A DNA stretch of 64,000 bases. Source: Fragilaria radians (taxonomy: Eukaryota; Bacillariophyta; Fragilariophyceae; Fragilariales; Fragilariaceae). Location of the stretch: positions 180,538 to 244,537 of the forward strand of contig CAAAJI010000014.1 of the NCBI GenBank assembly GCA_900642245.1. The letters run 5' to 3'. The notes below the pieces were generated by a model that had not been told where the DNA came from, did no database searches, and saw only the letters and a program-made list of their open reading frames with translations. Within the stretch, counting starts at the first letter, position 1; each line of letters starts with the position of its first letter. Positions 34,001-45,399 of this stretch are shown one piece after another. The position numbers and the translations under genes were made by a program.

Positions 34001-35360
34001 AGTCTGCTGCGTTCTAAGGCTCGGATCCATACTATTAACCTTAGCAAGCTTTTGTGGCGTTCATGGCTAACAAAAATCGATCTTCATCTCAAGTGATTTT
34101 TGTTCAAAGGACTTTTCTAAAACCTCGAACACATAAGTGGGTTTTTAATACCTCAATACTTCATTTAGCTAAATTATTCTATTGTTCAGTACTTTATAAA
34201 AAAAACCTCTACCGTAAGCCAAAGTAAACATGAAGCATTGTTTGAGCATTAGGAAAGAATAACAAAATAGCAGTGAAAGACAATTGCTGTTATCAATGCT
34301 TGATTATGCATTTGTATGTATGAATACCAAGAAGCTAAATTTTCTATTACGACCTGAGTACAAACTATGAATGTAGGAAGTAAGGAAAATCTTGATACCG
34401 AAATATTAGGCATTGATGCACTGATATCATTCATTATCCATAGCACGTTCTACGTACATTGTTCAAAGCATCCCTAACTACAAGGAAATACGTTGGCCTT
34501 ATTGATGAAATGGCATCCATACTAAGCAGCTGCCAAGATGCATAGTATATGATTGATTGCAAATTAAGAATTATGTTATCGATGCAGTTTCAATTTTCGT
34601 AGAGCTAATATTGTGTTGGCACATTTACAATGATGGATAAAGGCGTTGGAAAATCTATCGATTTCTTGCCTAAAAAGCCAATCAATAGTTGATTGACGTT
34701 GTTGATCTCTGAAATTAGTCTATTTGAATGTAAAGACTCCAATCCTAGATATACTTGACTTGCTTGTGGATTGATGCATTTTATTTTATCCCCCATATCA
34801 CAGTAATTCTTACTTTGTGTATGTGTGTCCATCCCAACTGGAGCGTGGATGAAAAAGATGTATACTGCTTGTCTTTGTCTGGAGTTTCAACATACATGGA
34901 AGTGTATTTTTGCATCCCATGTATTCGCCCAAAAGTTTGCTTTTGATTTAAACGCAGCGTTATCGAGAGATTGCATGTTGGAGGCTTGTTGCATAGTCCA
35001 TCACAATTCGAAATATTTTCTCTCTGTTACATATTCCTTTAATGAGGAAGATTGGCTTCGTAATATAGATTTCTAATTTCACGCTTACGTCATGATGCTG
35101 ATTATAATACGCACGTAAAACTTCAAACATAATAGGGCACGAGTTTCGAATTTGAAAAAACTATAACTCAACATTCTTTAGATTATTTTGCCCTTGTGAT
35201 GTTCTGTGTAATTATGTAAGAATTCCTTCACCGACGAGGCAAGGCCAATTCCCTTGATTGCTTCCACTCGTTTACCACCTTCCATGTTTTCGAAAACGCA
35301 TCAGCATCAATCAATACATCGAAGAACATAAATTTCAGATATATTTTCATTGACGAAAGC
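31041..35360. other. 4.3-kb gene-poor region
   Basis: Many short frames but none with a recognisable domain. Around 31.8-32.4 kb and on the minus strand around 33.0-33.8 kb (for example GNNLIKNLDDELRDSENEI, 33626-33814) there are short stretches with amino-acid composition like decayed coding sequence, perhaps old transposon remains. No ends, repeats or motifs allow a family to be named. Confidence 0.4.
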
Positions 35361-35925
35361 ATGATGATGAAATTTTTCTTACACCTTTTTATTCTCGTCG
35401 CAAGCACTGTTAGCGCTTTCATGCCAAATGCAAATCGCCCAGCCTTTGCTTCAACCAAAATGTTCATGGCTGGTGATTTGAAAACTGGAACGGTAAAGTG
35501 GTAAGTGAACGAAGAGAAACTACTCTCAGGACGCCATGTCAGAGAGGATCAAGTTCCATTCTTGTGATGCATCGGCGTTTTGCTCGAAACAAAACAAAGT
35601 TACATTAAGGTCTATCGTGTGTATTTATTATTAATCATCAGTCTCTCACGTTGACGTCAACATAATTTTCTTTTGATTCATTAGGTTTAACACCATAAAA
35701 GGCTTTGGTTTTCTCATCCCTGACGATGGCACCGAAGATATATTTGTCCATCAGACGGCAATCAAGTCGAGCGGCTTTCGTTCTCTTGCCGATGGAGAAG
35801 CAGTTGAGTTCGTCGTTGAAACAGATGCTAATGGGCGCAAAAAGGCTGCCAGTGTAACAGGGCCAAATGGAGCCAACGTACAGGGGGCACCCTTCCGTCC
35901 TGAAAGGGAATTTGAAAGATATTAA
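35361..35925 (+). CDS. plastid-targeted cold-shock-domain protein
   Basis: Exons 35361..35500 and 35685..35925 (184-bp intron, GTAAGT...TTAG, phase 2) give 126 aa. The N-terminus MMMKFFLHLFILVASTVSAF is a signal peptide followed by an ASAF-like site (VSAF-MP) and a transit segment NRPAFASTK with no acids, the bipartite plastid presequence of diatoms. The mature part is one cold-shock domain: GTVKWFNTIKGFGFLIPDD, with RNP1 in KGFGFL and RNP2 in DIFVHQTAI. The intron splits the invariant Trp codon of VKWF, and both halves are needed, which strongly supports the splice. Cold-shock domains bind single-stranded RNA and DNA and loosen RNA structure, so a role in plastid RNA handling is inferred. 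Confidence 0.88.
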
Positions 35926-36559
35926 GGGTCTCTCTCCAGAGAATTTAAGTTTTTCCTGTATATCAGAACAAGATTTTTAACAATCCAATATTCTACTATG
36001 TTCTTTCTTTGCTGGCTAACAAACAGTTCATGTAAAACGCAAAGGGAATTAAGATTAAATTTTAGACATGATATATTAGTTCAATGCATCCGACTCTTAA
36101 CTTTTCAATTGATTGTTGCAACGCTCAAGAAGACAAGTCACTGGGAAAATCATTAGGCTCCGCATGAGAAATTTTCAAACGTTCAAACCTTCTTAGCGCA
36201 ATGTTTTCGAAATCGTGCTGCGTGTCAGGTCTAAGGATGATGTCCTGTAAATATCACATCATCGACTAGGATGTGCTATTTTCCACCTTGAAAACCGATG
36301 TGAAAATTAATGTAAATTTCGTACGTCTCCCGTCCACTTTCATTAGACTACAAAATAGTCTTTCTTGGGTAAAGTCAATTAAAGTCAATTTAACATTAAC
36401 TTCCCTAGAGGAGTATGCCTTAATATCATCAATAAGAGTATAAAATCAGACTTACCAAACAGATATGCCCACAATTCTTGGGCAAGAAAAAACTAAATTC
36501 CAACGCCATTAATTCGCAAAAAGTACAACCAGGCCCCAAGTTAAAGATGCTAGAATTTC

Positions 36560-36830
36560 TGATAAGAAATTAGAATATAGAATGATCAAAATGGATTCCA
36601 TGATGATTAAAGTCCTACAAAGCATTCCTCAAGAATTCGAAAGAGGCGTAGGGAGACTGAAATAGAAGTTTCAAGAAAGCAAAACCAAATGAAGAGTCAA
36701 ATTGGCCTGAAAAAGGAAGCTATGAATGATTCATTATAAACTTATGGAAAGTATGGACAACGTGGCATACTTAAAGACGTTACTCATAATGATAAGGTGA
36801 ATAAAATAAAATTCGAAATTTTGGTAGTTT
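36560..36830 (+). pseudogene. possible relic of a Ty1/copia-type gag
   Basis: A short frame reads ARISDKKLEYRMIK, then VLQSIPQEFERGVGRLK and a stop, similar in style to the copia Gag segment before the nucleocapsid. About 90 bp on, another frame reads TYGKYGQRGILKDVTHN, which resembles a CCHC zinc knuckle in which the Cys and His codons have changed. No LTRs, integrase or reverse transcriptase could be found, so this is a weak call. Confidence 0.3.
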
Positions 36831-38549
36831 GCAATGACAAATCTATCATGATGAAGTAGATTTTCTTTTGCTATATAGACAATGGACAAAACCATAGTTA
36901 AGATCTCGTGAGACGAATATGCAGGAGGAAGTATAAGGTTGGGCGATATAATCAAGAATAAAGAAGAGAAAATAGATAATTGAATTTACCCAGCCAAATA
37001 CACGACATTTCAATGAACAAGTAAACAGTATTTTTGCCACCCTTTGGGGTTGAGCCATTGCAATGAAGAGTGGAACAGATTTCAACAAAGGGAAGGGCTT
37101 TGGAAGAAATTTGCCACAAGAGCAGCCAAACTAGCAAAAATTAATGAAGTATTTTCTGGCGAAATTTCAAAGTACAAAAGTCTGGAAGAAATCTGCAAGA
37201 TATGCCTTACGACTTTCTTGTAATGCTTTGCGATCCAAGCGAGAATAATATCCACTTTGGAATATCCTGATGAAGCCTTAGACTTTCAAAAACCATGACA
37301 TAGAAGAGATAAACTTCAAAAGAGAAAAACTTCAAGAAAGGAAAGGAATCTGAATTGCTACTTCAAGGACAATGGAATAGAACAATGAATGTGAGAAGTA
37401 CCATACATGTTCATTTACAAAGTATATGTAGTTGTTCAACAGCAAGCAAACGCCTCTCATGTAGAGCAACTCAATAGAGGAAGAGATGCTGGAACATCAG
37501 AAGTTATAGAATACTTAAATTACCAAATATAAGATTTTGCTTAGGAAAAAATGAGAATTCAAGTTGAAATAAAGACACGAAATTATTGGCTTGGGACCAA
37601 ATTTGTTAGCATGGCACTTGCGTAGTTCTTGAGCTGAAATCTTGATGAAGAAAACTTAAAGGTATTCAGAGAAGACTAGAAGAGCCCAATAATGATTACT
37701 GCGGGAAAGGTATCATAGGAACCTATATGATTTCTTTTGAACGAATAGATAGACTGCAAAAAGAACGTGAGTAACATTTGCCTGCATGTGAATAACACAT
37801 GAATGACAAGGAGAAAATGGATAATTCTAGGTAGTATTTAAGGATTTAAGAAAAAATATAAATTTCAGAATGATTACCTGACCCATCGCATAGAATCGGA
37901 CAATATGGAAGCACTGCTCGTTGCAAATAAAAATGACGAGTGAACTTACTAAAGAGATAAATACCAGATATCATTTTGATCGGCGACAATAAGAGTTTGA
38001 ACAATATTTTTGCCAACATGATCCTGAAGAAATTGGACGGAGATATATCCCGGACGCATAGGTCTGCTCTTTCAAGTTCATCAAATATCTAAATTATTGC
38101 ATTCTTCTTTTGAACTTGAAAGGTCCTCGTTTAAAAACACGCGTTATAAGCCATTGTACATGAATAAAGTTACCTCTTGGTAATAATAGATAACCAGTAA
38201 CATATACTCTCTTTTCTATGAAGTCACTTGTCTAACTTTGAAAATCTAGGATGAGAAGAAAGTTTAAGATACATCTCACTATGTGTGTTCTGGCAAGGAT
38301 ATTGACAGACAAGATACTGGATGAAAAATTTGAGGTTCAAAACATTGCGTTGGAAAAAGAAATGAAGAAATATGAGTCTTAGCGATTTATTGTAGTTCCA
38401 GAAGACGTACTATTAGACAACGTAAAACAACCTAGAAACATGCTATGCTGCAGGGGCAACAGTTGTCGTTCTTAAAATTGTTAGTATCATGAATTTTGTA
38501 CTATGGGTTTTATATTGTTTCATAACCTTCAAATAGCTCGAAAATGGAG

Positions 38550-38795
38550 AACTACTAAAGCTTAGGATACCATCACATATCACATTGCAAAATGTCATAG
38601 TGATGCTATAACATAGCTTTAAACTTGGTAAAAAAATTAAGTCAGAGCCTGCTAGCGAATTCACCACGCACTCCATACTTGTTAGTTTCAACATAGAGTT
38701 GCAAATACGCAATAAGAACTACTAAAGCTTAGGATATCATCACACATCACATTGCAAAATGTCATAGTGATGCTATAACATAGCTTTAAACTTGG
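38550..38795 (+). repeat. 79-bp direct repeat, two copies
   Basis: Copies at 38550-38628 and 38717-38795, nearly identical (two differences seen), each starting AACTACTAAAGCTTAGGATA and ending AGCTTTAAACTTGG. They are spaced by 88 bp. Confidence 0.9.
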
Positions 38796-39461
38796 AACAT
38801 CAACTAATAGATACATTTTCCTAAATTCCATGAATTGTGGATGTTCAAATATATCCGAACTCAGGGGATGGTAGGTATTACCAACGAATTACTTGACCAT
38901 TAATTAGAAGAAATACTTAAAGAATGTATAGCAAATCATAGAACTACAGAAAAGGCAAAGATGTTAACTTGTTTGTACACGACTTTTAAAACATAGTGAT
39001 GAGGTTCCTTCAGCTGGAGCATTTTTATTCTTGAAAGGAATTATTCCACTGAACGTATTGAAAGTTCAGGCATTGAGGCCTGAATGTACTTGTCTATTAA
39101 AAATCAGTAAAATACATTAATAGGTGATAGTGATGTTGGATTGCGCCCAGTAAGTGGGCAAATAGTATATGCATAACTTCTTTTATCAAATATGCAAAGG
39201 ACTGACTTTCTTCTCTGGACTTTCAAATTATTGTATCAGAGACTCCTTGTTTTTTGTGTGTCAATAATGTTGTCTCGGTTGGTCGGTCCATCCTTCGATG
39301 CGTGCGTCAGCGCTCTTTTTTCCTCTTTAGCCACCAAAGAGATTTAGATTTCTTCCTGAAAGCGCATCATTCATGTGTCACTCAAGAGGATTCTTCTCTG
39401 TGCTTACAAATCTCATATTCTTTTTTCAATTGACACTTCAACACCAATTTTGCTTGATACC

Positions 39462-42400
39462 ATGCTTTATACTACATGGTGGAACATGATTCTCTTTTTG
39501 TATGTTTTGTTATTGACGGAAAGAGGAGATTGCTATCTCACTGCCTCATCTCCTCGTTATCCATGGCAGCATACGCAATTTCAAACTTTGGATGGGAAGC
39601 ATAGACGAAGGATGCAGACTAGGGGAGATGATGTACTATTACCACAAAGTGTCTCCCTTAGAAATGATGATGCAACTACTTCCAACCAGGATAGTAAAAA
39701 GAATGAATCAACGAATTTTGCCAATGGAAAGCCAATTCAGAAGAACAAACAAAACAAAAACAGCAGCCAAAGAAAGTTCCCTCGCAACGATAGTAATTCG
39801 CGAAAATCAGAGTTCGTTCTTCTGAATCAAAAGATCATCGCTGCGGAAACTCCCACTGAGGTTATGCAACTGTTGGTAACACTGGTGCCAAGTGCCTTGA
39901 CGAAAACAGCTGGAGGGGGAGCCCTAAATTCTGTTAACTTCGCTACTTGTCTTCATCGTTTAGGGCGTTACGTGTCTCAGCACCCACATGAGCGTGCTGT
40001 CACTCTGTCAGATCCCAAATTTGCCCTTTTGCTGTGCTCCCTTTCCGAAGCTTTGGCTGGACTGGACCCGAACAAGCCTCTGGCATCTGTTTCCATCATA
40101 GAACATGATGAGAACAATCGACTTTCTTTTTCTCGTCGGGAACGAACGAATCTTGTTTGGGCACTGGCAAAGATGCGTATCGTCCCTCCCTTTCGTGCCT
40201 TACCATGGCCACGAAATTCAGTTTCCGGGAGTGATAAGGATACTGCGGAACATTTGACCAAAATGATAAAGACATCTATCCAACTTCGTCGGGATGTCCT
40301 TTTATCCTCCTCCTCATCCTCTATATCTTGGATTCCTATGTTGTCACTACTCTCTGCTCAAATAATGGATACTATTGCGCTGCAGATTTTAGATGATGTA
40401 TCCTTGTCGTCGTCGTTTAATCCAACGCTTGAGTCGTCATGGAATGTCCAAGAAATGGTCAACATGTTATGGGCCTTCGCCGCAGCTCAACGCGCTCCTA
40501 ACGAAGTAATGGATCAAATTGTCAAGCGTTTGACTGTAGAATTAATGGATAACGGTACTACCAATCCTTCTGGTTCTAAGGTGTCAACAGGTGCCCTTGC
40601 TCTGCCCAATCCTCAAGAATTTAGTAATGCCATTTGGGCATGTGCAACAGCGCAATATACTGGACTTCATGTACGGACTCTTGTGGGCTTGATAGCCCGC
40701 AACATAGCTCTTGATCCAAGATGGATTTCTAGGTTTAAACCACAAGAAATATCAAATACCGCGTGGGGTATAGCCACGTTATGGAGCCAACAAAAAGAAT
40801 CGGGAATAGATATAAACTCAGGTGATGATAACGGATGCATGAATCAGGAAGAGAACCATGATCTAAATGTTGTTACCATTTTTCGCGCCATAGCCAAGAC
40901 TGTGTTGCATCGATGCGATGACTTCAAATCGCAAGAAATCAGCAACACCATATGGGCTTTTGGAACACTTGGATTTGGTATCGTAGCAGACAAAAGAAAT
41001 CTCAATGATTTTATAGTTCTTAATTCAGATGATTACGAGTCGGATGTTACTCTCGTGACGCAGACTCTAAACGCTGTTTCACGAAGTGCCACCGGCCGAT
41101 TACGAGTGTTTAAAGAACAAGAGCTCAATAATCTCGCGCATGGTTGTGGAAGGCTTGGTCGATGTGAGCCAGAACTTTTTGCAGGAATTGCATATGAATT
41201 TGGTAGGCGTCACGGTCGCGTTACTGGGCAAGATATCGGAACGACACTTTGGTCATTTGCTACTACCAAATATTGGGAAAGACACTCATTTGAGAGCGTC
41301 CTTTCGCGTCTTCGCATAGAGGAAGTAGAAAACTGGAAACCTCAAGAAATCAGTAATATTGCATGGGCATTGGGAACTGCTGGTATTTCTTCCAAATATC
41401 CCAAAGCTTTTGATGTGTCACTTGTGCTTCCCAGTGAGCGAGCAACATTTCAGCAAGTTAGCAAAGATCCTGTAACGTTTGCCTTTGCAGCAATATCTAA
41501 GGAACTCCTCAATAGACCAGGACAGTTTAAGACGCAGGAACTTAAGGATTCTTTGTGGGGTTTATCAAAAGCAGGAATTCGACATCCCTTAGTATTCAGG
41601 ACTATTGCTGAGTATCTCGTTGGTCGTGAGTTTGACAAAGTGCCTAAAGGAAAGCTGCACACTGGAGTTGGACTTGAGAATTTCTCCTCCCAAGAAATTG
41701 CCAATCTTTGCTGGGCATATGCCAAGCAAGGACAGTTGGCTGCTGAAAATAGCGAAACTCTAAATGGTCGTATGGCTGTTTATTGTGCAACTGCAGTTGA
41801 CATCGGCGAAACGCTCATGAAAAGATTCATTAATTGCGCATCGGAGAGTAATTTGGCGAATTACGGAGATTTCAGCCGTTTCAGCACAACTGACTTGAGC
41901 AATACGTTGTGGTCATTGGCGACTTTGGGTTACCGCCATGAAAGATTTATTCAAGTGTCTTCAAAACAAATTCTCAGTAGGTGTCAAAAACATCTTTCGG
42001 GTGAAGATATATCATCGATGACATTTTTTCGTGGGCAAGAAATCTGTAATGTGGTCTGGTCTCTTGCTACCTTGAATTGCATTTCGTCAACAATTTTGGA
42101 TATCGTAGCACGCTACATCGAAAGCTTGTGTAAGGATACTGACGGTAAGGTAACAGTTCTTTCGATCTCAAAGTATTTGAACAGGCAAGAAATGGGTAAT
42201 ATAGCATGGAGCTGTGCAGTAGCTGGACACTACCCTCCAGCTCTAATTCGTCTTCTACTAAAAGGATTGGTAGGAACGGACGAATCACAACAATCACCGG
42301 AATATCTAGAGTTGATGCAAGATGAAAAAGCAGGGATTTCCGATCACACTAAGATGACTCTGTTCTATTTGCAATATGGCATGATACTTGACGGTGCTCA

Positions 42401-42935
42401 AGTAGAGGGTGCGAATATGCCACACAATTTACCTAGTGACTGGGGTGACGATTCTGTCGATTTTGGCAACATTTTGGATGACGAATCAGGTATGAGTTTA
42501 TCGCTGACGACGAGTAAAGTGCAACAAGATGTGTCACTGGCATTCTCAAGAATAGGATTTTCTCATGAAGAAGAATTTATTGTGCCCATGGATCCTATAA
42601 TGAAAATGAATCTGTTATCACTAGACATAGCCGATCCCATTCGGAAGATCGGCATCGAAGTCGATGGTCCCTCCCACTTTTATCATGATTTAGATCAATG
42701 GACTCCACAAGACCCTCCAAAAGGTCAAGTTCGCGTCGCTGGCCGTAAAGTTGAATATGACTTCGACTGGAATGCGAATCGGAACAAACCGAACGGTTCA
42801 ACGTGTCTAAAAGACAGGCTGCTGAGAAGACTAGGGTGGAAAGTAATACACATTCCGTTCTGGGAATGGTATCCTATGAAAGGGAATCAAAGCGCTGAAG
42901 ATGATTATTGTCGGAAGCTATTAGAAAATTTATAG
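39462..42935 (+). CDS. RAP-domain protein with about 13 OPR/HPR-like helical repeats
   Basis: A 1157-aa intronless gene. The start ATG at 39462 opens an N-terminal hydrophobic segment (NMILFLYVLLLT), a probable signal or presequence. From about residue 230 to 960 there are roughly thirteen repeats with the core PQEISNxxWAxATLG, for example FKPQEISNTAWGIATLW, FKSQEISNTIWAFGTLG and WKPQEISNIAWALGTAG. The C-terminal about 100 residues are a RAP domain (IGIEVDGPSHF, LKDRLLRRLGWKVIHIPFWEW). RAP proteins with such repeats bind organellar RNA and control its processing or translation. The hydrophobic N-terminus favours plastid over mitochondrion in this lineage, but no clear ASAF site is seen. The stop is 31 bp from the stop of the convergent DSC3-like gene. 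Confidence 0.85.
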   Translation: MLYTTWWNMILFLYVLLLTERGDCYLTASSPRYPWQHTQFQTLDGKHRRRMQTRGDDVLLPQSVSLRNDDATTSNQDSKKNESTNFANGKPIQKNKQNKNSSQRKFPRNDSNSRKSEFVLLNQKIIAAETPTEVMQLLVTLVPSALTKTAGGGALNSVNFATCLHRLGRYVSQHPHERAVTLSDPKFALLLCSLSEALAGLDPNKPLASVSIIEHDENNRLSFSRRERTNLVWALAKMRIVPPFRALPWPRNSVSGSDKDTAEHLTKMIKTSIQLRRDVLLSSSSSSISWIPMLSLLSAQIMDTIALQILDDVSLSSSFNPTLESSWNVQEMVNMLWAFAAAQRAPNEVMDQIVKRLTVELMDNGTTNPSGSKVSTGALALPNPQEFSNAIWACATAQYTGLHVRTLVGLIARNIALDPRWISRFKPQEISNTAWGIATLWSQQKESGIDINSGDDNGCMNQEENHDLNVVTIFRAIAKTVLHRCDDFKSQEISNTIWAFGTLGFGIVADKRNLNDFIVLNSDDYESDVTLVTQTLNAVSRSATGRLRVFKEQELNNLAHGCGRLGRCEPELFAGIAYEFGRRHGRVTGQDIGTTLWSFATTKYWERHSFESVLSRLRIEEVENWKPQEISNIAWALGTAGISSKYPKAFDVSLVLPSERATFQQVSKDPVTFAFAAISKELLNRPGQFKTQELKDSLWGLSKAGIRHPLVFRTIAEYLVGREFDKVPKGKLHTGVGLENFSSQEIANLCWAYAKQGQLAAENSETLNGRMAVYCATAVDIGETLMKRFINCASESNLANYGDFSRFSTTDLSNTLWSLATLGYRHERFIQVSSKQILSRCQKHLSGEDISSMTFFRGQEICNVVWSLATLNCISSTILDIVARYIESLCKDTDGKVTVLSISKYLNRQEMGNIAWSCAVAGHYPPALIRLLLKGLVGTDESQQSPEYLELMQDEKAGISDHTKMTLFYLQYGMILDGAQVEGANMPHNLPSDWGDDSVDFGNILDDESGMSLSLTTSKVQQDVSLAFSRIGFSHEEEFIVPMDPIMKMNLLSLDIADPIRKIGIEVDGPSHFYHDLDQWTPQDPPKGQVRVAGRKVEYDFDWNANRNKPNGSTCLKDRLLRRLGWKVIHIPFWEWYPMKGNQSAEDDYCRKLLENL

Positions 42936-42966
42936 CTTCAACAAGGTTTGCTAAAAATTATCCGTT

Positions 42967-44154
42967 TTACTCTTCGATTATCTCTTCTTCCTCTCTACCT
43001 CGAAGTAGGGACAGAGCTAGTTGCAGCGATATGCCAGTCAATATGCCCAATTTTTGTTTGTGTGGAACGGAAGGCATCCATACCCAAACTAACATTAAGA
43101 ATCCCACGAAAAAGCCCTGAAAGAAACCCCACAGGAAATCACGATCTGTTCCTACAGTTGCACGGAGCACAGCGTCGTTTGCAGTAAATCTAAGCAATGC
43201 GACGGGATTATTGGTGTGATTCAAATTGAGTCGAAAATCGCTTGTAGGACCCTGTGCTGCCATCCATGCGTCTTCTTGAAGAAGCCGTCGCCGAACGAGA
43301 TCAGGTTCGGACTCTGCTAGCCCTTGATTTTGTTGTACAAAACGATCCACATTCCTAGAGAAGTAAGATCGAATTGCGACAATTTCTGGTCGTGAAAGAC
43401 CAGACTAGTATTTGTTGAAACAGGAAGCAGAGTCCAAATAATGTGAGTCGAAACAGTTACATTCAAGTCCTTTTTGGCTAGGACGATACGTAGATGTGGA
43501 AAAAATAAGTACTTACTGATCGCAAACGATCAAATCCAAGCCTTTCACGGCCTTCCTCTTCGTCTGTTTCTTCTTCTTCGTCATCATAACCAGTCAGTCG
43601 TTCTACACGTCCCGATGCATTTATTCCAGCTCCTCGTAGTCGCCTAGTTGTCCCTCTTGAAAGTGCAGCTTGCTGACCACCTCTACATACCATAGAGAGT
43701 CATGTTAATTAAAGGATTTCGTGAAATTTAAAATCATACAGAGACACACACACATAGATTAGAATTACAAGAGCCTCACAACCCATCTCTTTTGGAACAA
43801 CGGTTTCACGAAACACACACACAAGACTCACCTCACTCCAGGAGCTGCCAGAACTGCATGGACGACATCTCCGTCTTTCAGCCCCATGTCACGTACCAAC
43901 GAAGTGTCTGGAGCAAGCAATCGTCCTCGACAAATCAGTCGCAAATAGCGATGTTCTGCCTTCAATGCTAGGCGGACAGCTTGTTTCAAATCAGCTATCG
44001 ATTCGTTCAGACATGTTCGGACTTCTACATCTTGGAAGGCTTTAATGCGCAATCTCAATTCTTTTTCCTGATTGCTAGGACTGTTGTTATCATTGTAATC
44101 ATCATCGAGATGATGATTCGTAAGTCGAATCGTTTCTTGTTCTTGGTCAGACAT
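42967..44154 (-). CDS. ubiquitin-like/DUF2407 membrane protein (DSC3/TMUB-like)
   Basis: Three exons on the minus strand, 43832..44154, 43517..43682 and 42967..43404, joined in phases 2 and 0 with GTGAGT and GTAAGT donors, give 308 aa. Exon 1 encodes a ubiquitin-like fold (VEVRTCLNESIADLKQAV, LRLICRGRLLAPD, LKDGDVVHAVL). Exon 2 is acidic (YDDEEEETDEEEG). Exon 3 begins SGLSRPEIVAIRSYFS, contains a DAWMAAQG block and two hydrophobic segments (FLWGFFQGFFVGFLMLVWVW and ILTGISLQLALSLL). This order matches the Dsc3/TMUB family, parts of Golgi/ER ubiquitin-ligase membrane complexes that degrade membrane proteins. Exact orthology is inferred. Convergent with the RAP gene. Confidence 0.78.
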
Positions 44155-45399
44155 CGGACGCGACGTTTTTGCTATCACATTACAAAGAAATCTGGAGAAT
44201 GACTACTGACTGACTGACACACCCCTAACCTTTTTCTACAGTACACTACGATACGTAGCAACACAATTCCTTGTCCCTCCAAACAGTCTTGATTCATGTA
44301 ACAATCAAGTTACCTTTAAAATATGTTTCAAGTATGGAAAAATAATGTTTGAAGTGAGCAATCGTTGAATTCTCCTCCTTTGATGTTGATTTATTTTTGA
44401 CTTAGAAAAACGGAATTTGAATACATAGAAACATACATGTAAATCCTTGATCATGAGAACTCTGTCGCACTCCAGTTGTGATCTATCTCATATGATTCTC
44501 ATGGATGGCTGATGAATACTAGGAGAACATAGGTTGGCTTAGTAGATATAGCCAAGGGGAAAGGTAAGTGAGTTCTCTGACCTTGACGTAGAAGACTTTG
44601 CAGCCTTTGAGGCACCATTATGTTGTGGATTTCAGTTTTGAAATGGTGAAAGTACAGATTCTCTTTTTACTCTGCTGTTTTTTAGGAAAAAGTTAATCCA
44701 AATTTAGAATCTAGGAAGTACTTGCTTTGCTAACAGTATGACTGCCAACGTCTATGCCCATTTGTTATGAGACAATTAGGAAGCAACTAGTTCGTTTCCG
44801 CGTAAAATCCCTAACATACCATGTATCATCATTGTCTTGATCTAAACACATGATTGTCATTGAACAGAATAGGAGTGCAAAGTCACCAATACTTATAGAC
44901 AGTATGGTTTGTTTATCAACTCTTTCGATGAAAAATATCCTTCCATTGAAGGATATGCTGTCCCTCAGCTTTTTTCAATGTATCAAGATAATATGTTTCT
45001 TTTAGACCATTTAAGATTCTCTGATCATAGATCTAGACTTTTTTTAATAAATTCAATTTCTCTCATTGATTCTCTAGTTTGGCTTTTGTGACTTTCTATG
45101 TAACCCTGTTGTGAAGTTACATGATGTAATGCCTTTCTTTTATCATATCAAAGCATGGTGGGAATTTTAAAGTTCTATCTCATGGTCCAAAGCACCTTGC
45201 TAAGAAGAAAAAGGATCAAGGATTGGGAGTCTTCGTAAGAACGAACCCCTCCTGCAGAAAATCTTGCAACGTGACTCAAATTCTGTTGTTCCAAGTAACA
45301 CTAACCTTAATATTTGCCAATAAATGAAATATGTTCTTTCGAAGTGCCATACTCGAAGGAACAACACTAAGGTCACGCCTTCGCCTTTCACAAGATATC
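44155..45399. other. intergenic, no gene seen
   Basis: Divergent promoter region for the DSC3-like and SIP5-like genes. A 60-aa plus-strand frame at 44909-45091 has no recognisable features. Confidence 0.5.

Larger units (their letters stand above)
35926..39461. other. 3.5-kb gene-poor, purine-biased region
   Basis: The plus strand is A/G-rich from about 36.4 to 39 kb. It contains a possible copia gag relic (36.56-36.83 kb) and a 79-bp direct repeat (38.55-38.80 kb), listed separately. No intact gene. The last few hundred bases are the promoter side of the RAP-domain gene. Confidence 0.45.

Noticed and set aside
35228..35467. 79-aa minus-strand frame
   Set aside because: Antisense to exon 1 of the plastid cold-shock gene, whose splice and presequence are far better supported.
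44909..45091. 60-aa plus-strand frame upstream of the SIP5-like gene
   Set aside because: No homology features, non-conserved-looking composition and no junction to the downstream gene.
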